64,000 nucleotides of DNA from NCBI RefSeq assembly GCF_015351245.1, contig NZ_JADKSO010000002.1:682001-746000 (forward strand), written 5' to 3'. Positions 51,616 to 59,955 of the stretch are shown here, in pieces. Position 1 is the first letter of the stretch, and the number at the start of each line of letters is the position of its first letter. The stretch comes from Rathayibacter sp. VKM Ac-2879 (lineage in GTDB: Bacteria > Actinomycetota > Actinomycetes > Actinomycetales > Microbacteriaceae). The notes below the pieces were generated by a model. The model saw only the letters and a program-made list of their open reading frames with translations, had not been told where the DNA came from and did no database searches. Made by a program: the position numbers and the translations under genes.

Positions 51616-52599
51616 TCAGCGGGTGATGACGACGAGCTTCCCAGTGACGGCGCCGGACTCCATGTCGCGGTGCGCGTCGGCGATGTCCTCGAGGGCGTAG
51701 GTGCCGCCCATCGGCACGGTCGCCGTGCCTGCCTGCACCGCGTCGATGAACTCCTGAAGCACAGGCGCGGGCAGGTCGCTCGCGTCGCCGGAGTAGGCCG
51801 TGAGGCGGACGCCGTTGGGGATGAAGTCCATGGGGTACCAGTCGGGGACGGTCCAGATGTCCGACAGCATCCCGGTGAAGGAGACGGTGCCGTGCACGCG
51901 GGTCGCGCGCAGGGTGTCGCGTAGCGTGTTCGTTCCGACGAGCTCGACGGCCCCGTCGACGCCGCCCGGCGACGCGGCGCGCACCGCGTCCGCGATATCA
52001 CCGGTGTCGAGGAACACCCGGTCCACTCCGACTCGTTCGAGCGCGGCAGTCTTCGCCGCGGAGCGGGTGGTCGCGTACACGGTCATGCCGCGCTGCTTCG
52101 CGAGGACGGCGAGGGCCAGGCCCACGGAGGAGGTTCCGCCGCGGATGAGGATCGTGTCGCCCGGCAGGGCGTCGATGCCGGTCGTGAGGGAGCCGTGGGC
52201 GGTCTGGAGCATCTCGGGGATCGCGCCGAGAGTCGCCCACTCGAGGCCGCTGGTGAAGGGGATGACACTGGTTGCGGGGACGAGGGTGTACTCGGCGTAG
52301 CCGCCGTCAATCGTGCGGCCCATGCCGCCCATGAGGGCGGCGACCTGCTGGCCCGACTCGAACTCGCCTCCGGGAGCGTCGACCACGGTGCCGGTCGCCC
52401 CGATTCCCGGGATGCGCGGCAGGGAGCCGAAGGATCCCACCCCGCGCCGGAAGTGCAGCTCGGAGCGGTTGAGGCCGAACGCCTCGACGCGGACGAGCAC
52501 CTGCCCGGGCGTGGCGGCGGGCATCGGGACCTCGCGGAGCTGGAGGACCTCTGGGCCGCCGAACTCTTCGAGCAGGACGGCGCGCATCGTGGCCGTCAT
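51616..52599 (-). CDS. Zinc-free medium-chain quinone oxidoreductase
   Basis: 327 residues. The GroES-like N-terminus MRAVLLEEFGGPEVLQLREV and GLNRSELHFRRGVGS lead to the NADPH fold at ILIRGGTSSVGLALAVLAKQRG near residue 145. The zinc-ligand Cys and His of alcohol dehydrogenases are absent, so this is of the quinone oxidoreductase group. The ATG overlaps the marR stop (ATGA), so expression is tied to that regulator. A role in quinone or aldehyde stress is likely but not proven. Confidence 0.87.
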   Translation of the reverse strand: MTATMRAVLLEEFGGPEVLQLREVPMPAATPGQVLVRVEAFGLNRSELHFRRGVGSFGSLPRIPGIGATGTVVDAPGGEFESGQQVAALMGGMGRTIDGGYAEYTLVPATSVIPFTSGLEWATLGAIPEMLQTAHGSLTTGIDALPGDTILIRGGTSSVGLALAVLAKQRGMTVYATTRSAAKTAALERVGVDRVFLDTGDIADAVRAASPGGVDGAVELVGTNTLRDTLRATRVHGTVSFTGMLSDIWTVPDWYPMDFIPNGVRLTAYSGDASDLPAPVLQEFIDAVQAGTATVPMGGTYALEDIADAHRDMESGAVTGKLVVITR

Positions 52600-53030
52600 C
52601 GCGTCGCCCTCGTGGAGGCGGCGGCGTTCGGGAGGAGCGCGGCGATGGCGGCGAGGGCCGCGGCACCGTCGGCGCCGAGAATGCCCTCGAGCGCGGCATC
52701 GATCGCAGGCGTCGTGATCGCCAGAGCCTGCCGGCCGCTGTCCGTGGGCACGATGGCCGACCCGCGCCGATCCGTCGGATGCGGAGCGCGGACCACGAGG
52801 CCGTCGGCTTCGAGCCGGTCGGTCAGGCGACTGGCCGCACCCACGGTGATGAGCAGCTCGTCCGCGACGTCCTGTACCCGCGTCGAGCCATCGGCAGTAG
52901 CCAGCTCGAGGATGCGCTGACGACCGAGGGACACCGCGCCGTCGACCACGCGCAACCGCCGTTCGACCTCGTTCCACAGCTCGGTCTCGAAGTGCACGAG
53001 CGCTCGGAAATCTGCCGTAGTTGATGACAT
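52596..53030 (-). CDS. MarR family regulator
   Basis: 144 residues. The winged helix reads QRILELATADGSTRVQDVADELLITVGAASRLTDRLE (split by the family turn), followed by PHPTDRRGSAIVPTDSG, the MarR wing. It probably represses itself and the downstream oxidoreductase, and responds to a quinone or phenolic ligand. The ATG at 53030 is six bases after a TACTTT -10; a TTAC-GTAA palindrome covers the expected -35. Confidence 0.88.
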   Translation of the reverse strand: MSSTTADFRALVHFETELWNEVERRLRVVDGAVSLGRQRILELATADGSTRVQDVADELLITVGAASRLTDRLEADGLVVRAPHPTDRRGSAIVPTDSGRQALAITTPAIDAALEGILGADGAAALAAIAALLPNAAASTRATR

Positions 53031-53036
53031 GGCATG

Positions 53037-53042
53037 AAAGTA
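53037..53042 (-). promoter_or_regulatory. Leaderless-type -10 (TACTTT) of the marR-oxidoreductase operon
   Basis: TACTTT on the minus strand ends exactly six bases before the marR ATG. A matching -35 would lie at 53060-53065 (TTACAG), inside the palindrome at 53056-53065. Confidence 0.55.
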
Positions 53043-53055
53043 CCACGGACGTTGC

Positions 53056-53065
53056 TTACCTGTAA
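53056..53065. promoter_or_regulatory. Candidate MarR operator, TTAC-CT-GTAA palindrome
   Basis: TTACCTGTAA is a perfect TTAC/GTAA inverted repeat with a two-base centre, and AT-rich in a GC-rich background. It covers the predicted -35 region, which fits steric autorepression by the adjacent MarR protein. TTAC/GTAA half-sites are known for several MarR-family operators. Confidence 0.45.
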
Positions 53066-53073
53066 TGCGCGCC

Positions 53074-53988
53074 TCACACGAAGCGGACGCGGTTCTGCAC
53101 GCGGGTCCGCACCTCGAACGACTCGCCGTAGCCCCCGACGCGAGGATCGGCTCCCGATCGCAGGAGCTGTGGCAGGAGGGAGCGGCGCACGACGACCGCG
53201 CCCTGATGCCGGCCGCGCTCCACCTGCTCGAAGGGCCGTTCGAGCGCATCGTCCGGGACGACGACGACGCTCGCCGAGAAGCGGACGCCCAGCTCGCGGC
53301 CGAGCCGTCGCGCGGCACGGGTGAGCGAGGCCAGCGGCTTGTCGTCCTCGGCGAGGCCGGGGCCTTCGAGCTCGCCCTTGCGCAATCGGACCTCCTCGCC
53401 CCAGTCGGCAGAGGTGAGCGCGAGAAGGCCGGCCGGGCCCAACACGAGGTGGTCGATCTTCAGCCCGCCGTCGCCGACGGCGACGTCGTTCCAGATCGTG
53501 TAGGCGATGCCGAGCGAGCCGACGAGCGCCGCCGTCGCCTCCTCGGCCTGCGCCTTGGCGAGCCAGGCTCGGATCTCGCGCGGCGCGGAGCGGACCAGGG
53601 CGGGGTCGAAAGGATCGGCAACCTCGACTCCCCGGCCCAGCCACTCGCGGACAAGCCGAAGGTAGTACTCGCGCGCCGCGCCTCCCGGATGCCCGTATGA
53701 GCGGGCACGCACCGCCGATGTCGTGTGCGGTCGGGGCGAGCCCGTGAACGGAGCTCCCGAGGAGCCTCCCGGCGCCGGCGCACCCCGGTCGTAGTCACCG
53801 CGGGCAGAGGCACTGCCGATGCGCTCCCACGCGAGTTGCACCGCGTGGAACGCGGCGGCGTCGCCTCCCGTGTCGGGATGGGTCTCGCGGAGGCGGCGGC
53901 GATAGGCACGGCGCAGGTCCTCGTCGGACGCTGTGGCGGCGATGCCGAGCACCTCGTAGGGGGTGCGGGCGGCGTGGCTGTCGGGCAT
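53074..53988 (-). CDS. J-domain protein fused to a NERD-like domain
   Basis: 304 residues. Residues about 8-68 are a J domain (PYEVLGIAATASDEDLRRAY, LRETHPDTGG with the HPD tripeptide). A Gly/Ser/Pro linker follows (70-95). Residues about 145-300 resemble a NERD nuclease-like domain (GLKIDHLVLGPAGLLALTS, VRLRKGELEGP, VVPDDALERPFEQV), but the expected (D/E)xK after the second strand reads TSADW, so catalysis may be lost. No membrane helix. Partner DnaK and function are unknown. Confidence 0.75.
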   Translation of the reverse strand: MPDSHAARTPYEVLGIAATASDEDLRRAYRRRLRETHPDTGGDAAAFHAVQLAWERIGSASARGDYDRGAPAPGGSSGAPFTGSPRPHTTSAVRARSYGHPGGAAREYYLRLVREWLGRGVEVADPFDPALVRSAPREIRAWLAKAQAEEATAALVGSLGIAYTIWNDVAVGDGGLKIDHLVLGPAGLLALTSADWGEEVRLRKGELEGPGLAEDDKPLASLTRAARRLGRELGVRFSASVVVVPDDALERPFEQVERGRHQGAVVVRRSLLPQLLRSGADPRVGGYGESFEVRTRVQNRVRFV

Positions 53989-54021
53989 GGGCTTCCGGAG
54001 TCGTCGAGAGGCAGGACCTCC

Positions 54022-54027
54022 ACTGTA
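54022..54027 (-). promoter_or_regulatory. Putative -10 element (TACAGT) of the J-domain gene
   Basis: TACAGT on the minus strand 33 bases before the J-domain gene ATG. With an ordinary start point this gives a leader of about 27 bases. Confidence 0.45.
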
Positions 54028-54081
54028 TCGGCGAGGGCCGAGCGCCCGCGGTGAGAGCGCCCGGCGGCCGGTGGGAGCGGG

Positions 54082-55125
54082 TCAGCCCCGGGCGAGGAGC
54101 TCGCGCACTCGGGGGATGACGCGCGTCCCGTACAGCTGGATGTTGCGCATGATCGCGTCGTGCGGGAGCGTCCCGGCGCTGTACTTGAGATCGAAGCGGT
54201 CGATACCGAGCGCGGAGACGGTGCTCGCGATCTTGCGGGCGACCGTCTCCGGTGAGCCGAGGTGGATCGCGCCCTCGGGGCCTGCCTCCGCCTCGAAATG
54301 CTCACGGGTCATGGGCGCCCAGCCGCGCTCGCGGCCGATGACGTCCATCATCGCGCGGTGGTGGGGGAAGTAGAGCTCGCGCGCCTCCTCATCGGTCTCG
54401 GCGATGAAACCCGGCGAGTGCACGGCGACGGGGAGGTGGGGCTGTTCGAGCTGATCGAGGGCCCGGCCGAACAGGTCGACGTAGGGGCGGAACCGGGCGG
54501 GCGAGCCTCCGATGATCGCGAGGACCAACGGGAAGCCGTAGCGCGCGGCGCGGACGACCGACTCGGGACTGCCTCCCACGCCGATCCAGGTGCGGAGGCG
54601 GCCGTTCTCGATGGTCGGGTAGACGCTCTGCTCGTTCAGAGCCGGCCGAGTGGTGCCCTGCCAGGTGACGGGACCTCCCTGGACGAGCGCGTGGAAGAGG
54701 TCGAGCTTCTCCTCGAACAGCAGCTCGTACTGCGAGAGGTCGTAGCCGAAGAGGGGGAACGACTCCGTGAAGGAACCGCGACCGAGGATGACTTCCGCGC
54801 GTCCTCCCGAGATGCCGTCGAGGGTGGCGAAGCGCTGATAGACGCGCACCGGGTCGTCGGAGGAGAGCACGGTCACTGCGGAGCCGAGCCGGATGCGCTC
54901 GGTGCGAGCAGCGATCGCGGCGAGCACGACGTCCGGCGCGCTGACCGCGAAGTCGGCACGGTGGTGCTCGCCGACGCCGAAGAAGTCGATGCCGACCGCG
55001 TCCGCGAGGACCCCTTCCTCGACCACGTCGCGCAGCACCTGAGCGTGCGAGCGCCGTGCCCCGTCGGCGTCGGCCGTGACGTCGCCGAACGTGTCGACCC
55101 CGAACATTATTTCATGCATACTCAT
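54082..55125 (-). CDS. LLM-class flavin oxidoreductase
   Basis: 347 residues, luciferase-like barrel. FFGVGEHHRADFAVSAPDVVLA and RIRLGSAVTVLSSDDPVRVYQRFATL are family marks; AEVILGRGSFTESFPLFG and TWIGVGGSPESVVRAARYG follow, and the C-terminal helix has IHLGSPETVARKIA. It resembles the FMN-dependent luciferase-like monooxygenase group rather than F420 enzymes, but the cofactor is not certain. ATG at 55125 with GGAGG 12 bases upstream; a second ATG at 55119 is possible. Confidence 0.87.
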   Translation of the reverse strand: MSMHEIMFGVDTFGDVTADADGARRSHAQVLRDVVEEGVLADAVGIDFFGVGEHHRADFAVSAPDVVLAAIAARTERIRLGSAVTVLSSDDPVRVYQRFATLDGISGGRAEVILGRGSFTESFPLFGYDLSQYELLFEEKLDLFHALVQGGPVTWQGTTRPALNEQSVYPTIENGRLRTWIGVGGSPESVVRAARYGFPLVLAIIGGSPARFRPYVDLFGRALDQLEQPHLPVAVHSPGFIAETDEEARELYFPHHRAMMDVIGRERGWAPMTREHFEAEAGPEGAIHLGSPETVARKIASTVSALGIDRFDLKYSAGTLPHDAIMRNIQLYGTRVIPRVRELLARG

Positions 55126-55154
55126 GGACTTCTGCAACCTCCGAGGGTCGTCGG

Positions 55155-55748
55155 CTATTCCTGGGTCTCGTTCCGCGGATCGGGCACGACGATGCCCGCC
55201 GCGATCGCGGGTTCGCGGTAGGCGCGTCCGAGAGAGGCGATCGTGTCGTGCGCATTGAGCCCGCTGGGGTTCGGCAGCACCCAGAGGGGGACGCCGGCGA
55301 TGTCTTCCTCCTGCCGGCCCTGCGTCGCCCGACGGCGACCGAACGCCACACGGTACGCGGTGATCCCGACGAGGGCGACAGCAGCGGGACGCACCCGCTC
55401 GACCGTGCGAACGAGTCGCTCCGCGCCGGCCCGCAGCTCCTCCGCGGTCAGCTCGTCTGCACGGGCCGATGCCCGCTGTGCGAGGTTCGTGATCCCGATC
55501 CCACGGTCCAGAAGGGCACGTCGGTCGGCCTCGCTCATCCCCTCCGACACGCGCAGCGGACGCTCGAGGATGCCGGCTGCGGCGAGCGCGGGGTAGAAGC
55601 GGTTGCCGGGATGCGCGAAGTGGGCGCCGGTGGCTGCCGTCCACAGGCCCGGGTTGATGCCGACGAACAGCAGGCGCACCTCCTCGCCGAGGAGGTCCTC
55701 GACCGTACGGCCCTGGAACGACGCGAGCTCGGCGCGAGTGAACGGCAT
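55155..55748 (-). CDS. mug: G/U mismatch-specific uracil-DNA glycosylase (Mug/TDG type)
   Basis: 197 residues; removes uracil or modified pyrimidines opposite G. VRLLFVGINPGLWTAATGAHFAHPGNRFYPAL (split in reading) contains the GINPG active-site motif and GHxFxxPxNRF region; ITNLAQRASA and LPNPSGLNAHDT (the NPSGLN loop near residue 165) complete the family set. The downstream LLM gene follows after 29 bases. Start chosen at MPFTRAEL with GGAAGG close upstream; an ATG nine bases earlier is possible. Confidence 0.93.
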   Translation of the reverse strand: MPFTRAELASFQGRTVEDLLGEEVRLLFVGINPGLWTAATGAHFAHPGNRFYPALAAAGILERPLRVSEGMSEADRRALLDRGIGITNLAQRASARADELTAEELRAGAERLVRTVERVRPAAVALVGITAYRVAFGRRRATQGRQEEDIAGVPLWVLPNPSGLNAHDTIASLGRAYREPAIAAGIVVPDPRNETQE

Positions 55749-55849
55749 GCCTTCCATCCTGCACCGCTCACACGTCGGCCCGCCCTGCCCCGAGCGGCGG
55801 CAGGACGCAAGCACTCTCGAGCGAGCACCCGTGCTGTCAGCATGGAGGC

Positions 55850-56107
55850 ATGACCGACGCATTCCAGGACCACCCGATCCAACACGGCAGCGATGACGCG
55901 GCTCTCGACGAGAAACTGCGCGGCGTGCTGCTGCAGGTCGCCGCAGACGCGGAGCTGCGACCCGAGGAGGACGTCGAAGCCCTGCTCCGACAGCGGCTGC
56001 GGGACACCCGGATCGCGATCTCCGAGGAGGCGATCCCCGGCCTCGCGCGACGCATCCCGGGACTCACCCAGCGCGGCGGCGGCGATGTGAACCCGGGGGC
56101 GCACTGA
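55850..56107 (+). CDS. Small hypothetical protein
   Basis: 85 residues, acidic, no Cys, no membrane helix. ALDEKLRGVLLQVAADAELRP and EDVEALLRQRLRDTRIAISEE suggest a helical protein. GGAGG lies just before the ATG. It is divergent from mug and converges on the asnC gene. I recognise no family. Confidence 0.55.
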   Translation: MTDAFQDHPIQHGSDDAALDEKLRGVLLQVAADAELRPEEDVEALLRQRLRDTRIAISEEAIPGLARRIPGLTQRGGGDVNPGAH

Positions 56108-56129
56108 GCCGACGAGCGACGACGCCGAG

Positions 56130-56615
56130 CTAGTCGGGAACCGCCGGACCCTTGCGGTGGTGGTCGAAGACGAGGCTCGTGCGCGTGGAGGCGACCGCCG
56201 GATGCGCGGAGAGATTCGACACCACGAAGTCGCGCACGTCGTTCGAGTCGCGCACCGCGACGTGCACGATGAAGTCCTCGGATCCGCCGAGGAAGAACAG
56301 CTGCACGACCTCGGGCAACGCGCGGACTTCCTCCGCGAACCTCGAGATCGCCTGTCGCTGCCCCACGCGGATGTTGACGCTGATGAGGGCCTGCAGAGTA
56401 AGACCGAGCGCCGCCGGATCGAGCTCGACGGTGAACCCGGTGATGATCCCTCTGTCGACGAGGGAGCGCACGCGCGAGACGCACGTCGACGGCGCGATGC
56501 CTGCACGCTCGGCGAGCCGGCTGTTGGGAGTACGCGCATCCGCTCGAAGCAGACGCACCAGGGTGCGGTCGACCGGGTCGAGGCCGTCGAGCTCATGCAG
56601 ATCCTTCGGCCTCAT
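56130..56615 (-). CDS. Lrp/AsnC family regulator, probably AldR
   Basis: 161 residues. The HTH reads LDPVDRTLVRLLRADARTP and ERAGIAPSTCVSRVRSLVDRGIITGF; the RAM (amino-acid sensing) domain follows with ALISVNIRVGQRQAISRF, VVQLFFLGGSEDFIVHVAV and VVSNLSAHPAVASTRTSLVFDHHR. Divergent from alanine dehydrogenase, as AldR is from ald in mycobacteria. AGGAG precedes the ATG at 56615. It probably senses alanine or a related amino acid and switches ald. Confidence 0.87.
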   Translation of the reverse strand: MRPKDLHELDGLDPVDRTLVRLLRADARTPNSRLAERAGIAPSTCVSRVRSLVDRGIITGFTVELDPAALGLTLQALISVNIRVGQRQAISRFAEEVRALPEVVQLFFLGGSEDFIVHVAVRDSNDVRDFVVSNLSAHPAVASTRTSLVFDHHRKGPAVPD

Positions 56616-56779
56616 GCGACAGCTCCTCTCCTGCACCGTGAGTCCTGCGGAATCGATGCCGTTTTCCGGCGATCCTGCGGAATGTCACCCGCGTGAAACA
56701 TGATCTTTGCACGATAAAGGCAAGGCCGACGCAGGATCGGCGCCCACCGCCCGCCCGCGGGCCGCAGCGAAGGAGCCTC
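56616..56779. promoter_or_regulatory. Divergent asnC/ald control region with repeated sites
   Basis: TCCTGCGGAAT occurs at 56643-56653 and again at 56673-56683, exactly 30 bases (three turns) apart. Between them, near 56662-56672, TTTTCCGGCGA resembles the reverse complement of the same element. This layout fits an Lrp-type octamer wrapping DNA. The ald ribosome site AAGGAG is at about 56770-56775. Confidence 0.55.
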
Positions 56780-57895
56780 ATGCGCGTCGGGATCCCCACC
56801 GAGATCAAGAACAACGAGAACCGAGTGGCCGCCACTCCGGCCGGCGTGCACGAGCTCGTCCGGCGCGGACACGAGGTGCTGGTGCAGTCGGGAGCCGGGA
56901 TCGGCTCGCGCCTCTCGGACGACGACTTCGAAGCAGCGGGCGCCCGCATCGCGGCCCACGCGGAGGAGGTCTGGGAGGAGGCCGAGCTCGTTCTGAAAGT
57001 CAAGGAGCCCATCGAGGCCGAGTATCCGCTCCTGCGCTCCGAGCAGACCCTCTTCACCTACCTCCACCTCGCCGCCTCGCGTCCCTGCACCGAGGCGCTC
57101 CTCGCCGCGGGCACCACGGCAATCGCCTACGAGACCGTGCAGCTGCCCAACCGCCAGCTGCCCCTGCTCTCGCCGATGAGCGAGGTCGCCGGACGACTCT
57201 CGATCACGGTCGGCTCCTACCATCTGATGAGTGCGACCGGAGGTCGGGGCACGTTGCTCGGCGGGGTGCCGGGCACTCCCAAGGCCAAGGTGCTCGTGAT
57301 CGGCGGAGGCGTCGCGGGCGAGCACGCCGCCGCGAATGCTCTCGGGATGGGCGCGGATGTGACGATCGTCGACCTGTCCCTCCCCCGTCTCCGGGAGCTC
57401 GAGAACCGTTTCGCCGGCGCGGTCCAGACCCGGGCCTCGTCGGCCTACGAGATCGCGGCGCAGCTCGCCGACGCCGATCTCGTGATCGGCTCGGTGTTGA
57501 TCCCCGGCGCGAAGGCGCCCAAGCTCGTCACCGACGAGATGGTGGCCTCGATGAAGGCCGGCTCGGTGCTCGTCGACATCGCGATCGACCAGGGCGGCTG
57601 CTTCGAAGGATCGCGGCCCACCACCCATGACGACCCGGTGTTCGCGGTGCACGACAGCGTCTACTACTGCGTGGCCAACATGCCCGGCGCAGTGCCCGAG
57701 ACCTCGACGCGCGCACTGACCAACGCGACCCTCCCCTATGCCGCCGCGATCGCGGACCGCGGCTGGAGGGGCGCGCTCGCTGCCGACACCGCCCTCGCGA
57801 CAGGGCTCAGCACTCACGGCGGCAGCGTCGTGAACGAGGCGGTCGCGGCGGCGTTCGGCCTCTCGGCGACTCCCATCGAGGAGCTGCTCGGCTAG
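56780..57895 (+). CDS. ald: Alanine dehydrogenase
   Basis: 371 residues; reversible NAD-dependent deamination of L-alanine to pyruvate. [20 protein letters not shown] is the family start with the pyruvate-binding Arg; [12 protein letters not shown] contains the catalytic Lys; [10 protein letters not shown] the His; [29 protein letters not shown] the NAD fold; [22 protein letters not shown] the second substrate site. AAGGAG lies six bases before the ATG. Its stop codon overlaps the converging gntK stop on a CTAG palindrome. Confidence 0.97.
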   Translation: MRVGIPTEIKNNENRVAATPAGVHELVRRGHEVLVQSGAGIGSRLSDDDFEAAGARIAAHAEEVWEEAELVLKVKEPIEAEYPLLRSEQTLFTYLHLAASRPCTEALLAAGTTAIAYETVQLPNRQLPLLSPMSEVAGRLSITVGSYHLMSATGGRGTLLGGVPGTPKAKVLVIGGGVAGEHAAANALGMGADVTIVDLSLPRLRELENRFAGAVQTRASSAYEIAAQLADADLVIGSVLIPGAKAPKLVTDEMVASMKAGSVLVDIAIDQGGCFEGSRPTTHDDPVFAVHDSVYYCVANMPGAVPETSTRALTNATLPYAAAIADRGWRGALAADTALATGLSTHGGSVVNEAVAAAFGLSATPIEELLG

Positions 57896-58419
57896 GGGGC
57901 GACCGGCTCGAGTCCGAGACGGCGCACGATCTCGGCGGCCTCCTCCTCGGGCGAGCGCCCCACGTCGACCGTCAGGTGCGCCTCATCGGCGCCGAGCGGC
58001 TCGAGAGCGTCGAACTGCGAGGCAAGCAGGGTCGTCGGCATGAAGTGGTCGGTGCGCGCGGCGAGGCGGCCGCCGATCTTCTCGCGCGACCCCGCCAGGT
58101 GGGCGAACACGAGGTCGTCGCGTCGGAGGACATCGCGGTAGCGACGGCGCAGCGCCGAGCACGTCACCACGACGCGCTCTCCGGACGCGATCCGCTCGTC
58201 GACCGCGCGCGCGATCGCAGCGAGCCACGGCGCGCGGTCCTCATCCGTGAGCGGCACCCCCGCCCGCATCCTGTCGACGTTCGCGGCGGGATGCAGTTCG
58301 TCGCCCTCGAGGAAGTCCCACCCCAGGCGCTGGGCGAGCAGCGAGGCGACGGTCGACTTGCCGCTCCCCGAGACTCCCATGACCACCACGGCGTGGACAG
58401 CGGTCGGCGTACCGGGCAT
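57892..58419 (-). CDS. gntK: Gluconokinase
   Basis: 175 residues; phosphorylates gluconate to 6-phosphogluconate. VVVMGVSGSGKSTVASLLAQ is the P-loop near residue 10, FLEGDELHPAANVDRMRAGVPLTDEDRAPWL (read in parts) the substrate lid typical of GntK, and CSALRRRYRDVLR follows. The ATG overlaps the gntP stop as TGATG, so kinase and permease are coupled. The product feeds the pentose phosphate pathway below zwf. Confidence 0.95.
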   Translation of the reverse strand: MPGTPTAVHAVVVMGVSGSGKSTVASLLAQRLGWDFLEGDELHPAANVDRMRAGVPLTDEDRAPWLAAIARAVDERIASGERVVVTCSALRRRYRDVLRRDDLVFAHLAGSREKIGGRLAARTDHFMPTTLLASQFDALEPLGADEAHLTVDVGRSPEEEAAEIVRRLGLEPVAP

Positions 58420-59819
58420 CAGAATCCTCCGACGAACGCAGAGATGATGAGGACCCCGGCGAGTCCGGTCACCGAGACCAGGCATTCCATGACGGTCCAG
58501 GTCGTGAGCGTCTGCCCGATGCTGAGCCCGAGGTACTCCTTGACGAGCCAGAATCCGGCGTCGTTCACGTGCGAGAGGAACACCGACCCTGCGCCGATCG
58601 CGAGCACCATGAGCGCCACCATCGGCCCGTCCATCGTCGCGGTCAACGGCTGGAGGATGCCCGCCGCCGTGACCGTCGCCACGGTCGCCGAGCCCGTCGC
58701 GATGCGGATCACAACGGCCACGAGCCAGGCGAGCAGGAGGGCGGACGCTCCGCTGCCCTCGGCGAGCTGGGCGACCACCTGGCCGATCCCCGTGTCGACG
58801 AGGACCTGCTTGAAACCTCCTCCCGCGCCGACGATCAGGAGGATGCCTGCGATCGGCGGGAGCGAGCTCGACAGCGAGGCCTGGAGTTCGGAGCGGCCCA
58901 TCCGCCCGCCGCGACCGAGGAGGAGGAATCCGGCCAGGAGGGCGACGGTCAGAGCGACCGTCGGCGTCCCCAGAAAGTCGAGGAGGCCCTTGCCCACGGA
59001 CGTCGATCCCGGAGCGACGATATCGGCGACGGCCTTGCCGAGCATCAGCGCCACCGGCAGCAGGATGCTCGCCACGGCCGCCGCGAAGCCGGGCCGGTGC
59101 TCACGCGGTTCAGCGGCTCCTCCACCGAACAGAGGCGGGATGTCGACGGGGACCCAGCGTGCCGCAAGGCGCCCGAAGAGCGGACCGGCGACGACCACGG
59201 TCGGGATCGCGACGAGCACGCCGAAGGCGAGGGTGACTCCGAGGTTGGCGCCGAGCGCGTCGATGGCGACCAGTGGTCCGGGGTGCGGTGGGACGAGCCC
59301 GTGCATGGCGGAGAGGCCGGCCAGCGTGGGGAGGGCGACCTTCATCAGCGGGAGGCCGCTGCGGCGGGCCACGAGGATCACGACGGGAATCAGCAGGACG
59401 AGACCGACTTCGAAGAACATCGGCAGGCCGATCAGCGCGCCGACGACGCCCATCATCCAGGGGAGCGCGCGCGTGCTCGAGCGGGCGACGAGCGTGTCCA
59501 CGATGCGGTCCGCCCCTCCCGAGTCGGCCAGCAGCGTGCCGTACATGGCACCGAGGCCGATGAGGATGCCGACCCCGCCCATCGTGCTGCCGAAGCCCGA
59601 GGCGAAGCTGCTGACCGCGTCGGCCGGCGCGGCTCCGGCGACGAGCCCGGTCATGAGGGCCCCGAGGAGGAGCGCAACGAAGGGATGCACCTTGAGCCAC
59701 GTGATCAGCACGACGATCACGGCGATGCCGAGGAGGGCGGCGGTGATGAGCTGTCCCTGGGGTGCGAGGGGCGTGGGGGCGTCGGCCGCGACGAGCGCGG
59801 CGAAGAGGGACGGCGGCAT
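58419..59819 (-). CDS. gntP: Gluconate:H+ symporter, GntP family
   Basis: 466 residues, about 12 membrane helices. ITAALLGIAVIVVLITWLK starts the core, followed by HPFVALLLGALMTGL, GFGSTMGGVGILIGLGAMYG (the GntP motif), GLPMFFEVGLVLLIPV, MHGLVPPHPGPLVA, IATGSATVATVTAAGI and the C-terminal FLSHVNDAGFWLVKEYLGLS. AAGGAAG precedes the ATG. The divergent regulator gene and the downstream gntK leave little doubt that gluconate or a close sugar acid is the substrate. Confidence 0.94.
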   Translation of the reverse strand: MPPSLFAALVAADAPTPLAPQGQLITAALLGIAVIVVLITWLKVHPFVALLLGALMTGLVAGAAPADAVSSFASGFGSTMGGVGILIGLGAMYGTLLADSGGADRIVDTLVARSSTRALPWMMGVVGALIGLPMFFEVGLVLLIPVVILVARRSGLPLMKVALPTLAGLSAMHGLVPPHPGPLVAIDALGANLGVTLAFGVLVAIPTVVVAGPLFGRLAARWVPVDIPPLFGGGAAEPREHRPGFAAAVASILLPVALMLGKAVADIVAPGSTSVGKGLLDFLGTPTVALTVALLAGFLLLGRGGRMGRSELQASLSSSLPPIAGILLIVGAGGGFKQVLVDTGIGQVVAQLAEGSGASALLLAWLVAVVIRIATGSATVATVTAAGILQPLTATMDGPMVALMVLAIGAGSVFLSHVNDAGFWLVKEYLGLSIGQTLTTWTVMECLVSVTGLAGVLIISAFVGGF

Positions 59820-59860
59820 GAGCTTCCTTGATCGTTCCGGCGGCCGACGGACGGCCCGAA

Positions 59861-59900
59861 TTGTCCGACATAATCTGCGAGCGCTTCGAGTATGTCCGAT
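59861..59900. promoter_or_regulatory. Candidate FadR-type operator in the gntP/gntR gap
   Basis: TTGTCCGACAT at 59861-59871 is a TGTC-C-GACA palindrome that fits the tnGTnnnACna consensus of FadR-subfamily GntR regulators. A second copy of ATGTCCGA lies at 59892-59899. Both lie in the 136-base divergent gap, before the -10 of the regulator gene. Confidence 0.55.
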
Positions 59901-59943
59901 GGAGAGGCGGGACGCGACCCCCGCAGTCCCCGCCTCGTCTCGG

Positions 59944-59949
59944 GATAAT
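59944..59949 (+). promoter_or_regulatory. Leaderless-type -10 (GATAAT) of the gluconate regulator gene
   Basis: GATAAT ends exactly six bases before the ATG at 59956 and there is no ribosome site. The best match to TATAAT among the leaderless-type promoters here. Confidence 0.6.
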
Positions 59950-59955
59950 GAGCGC

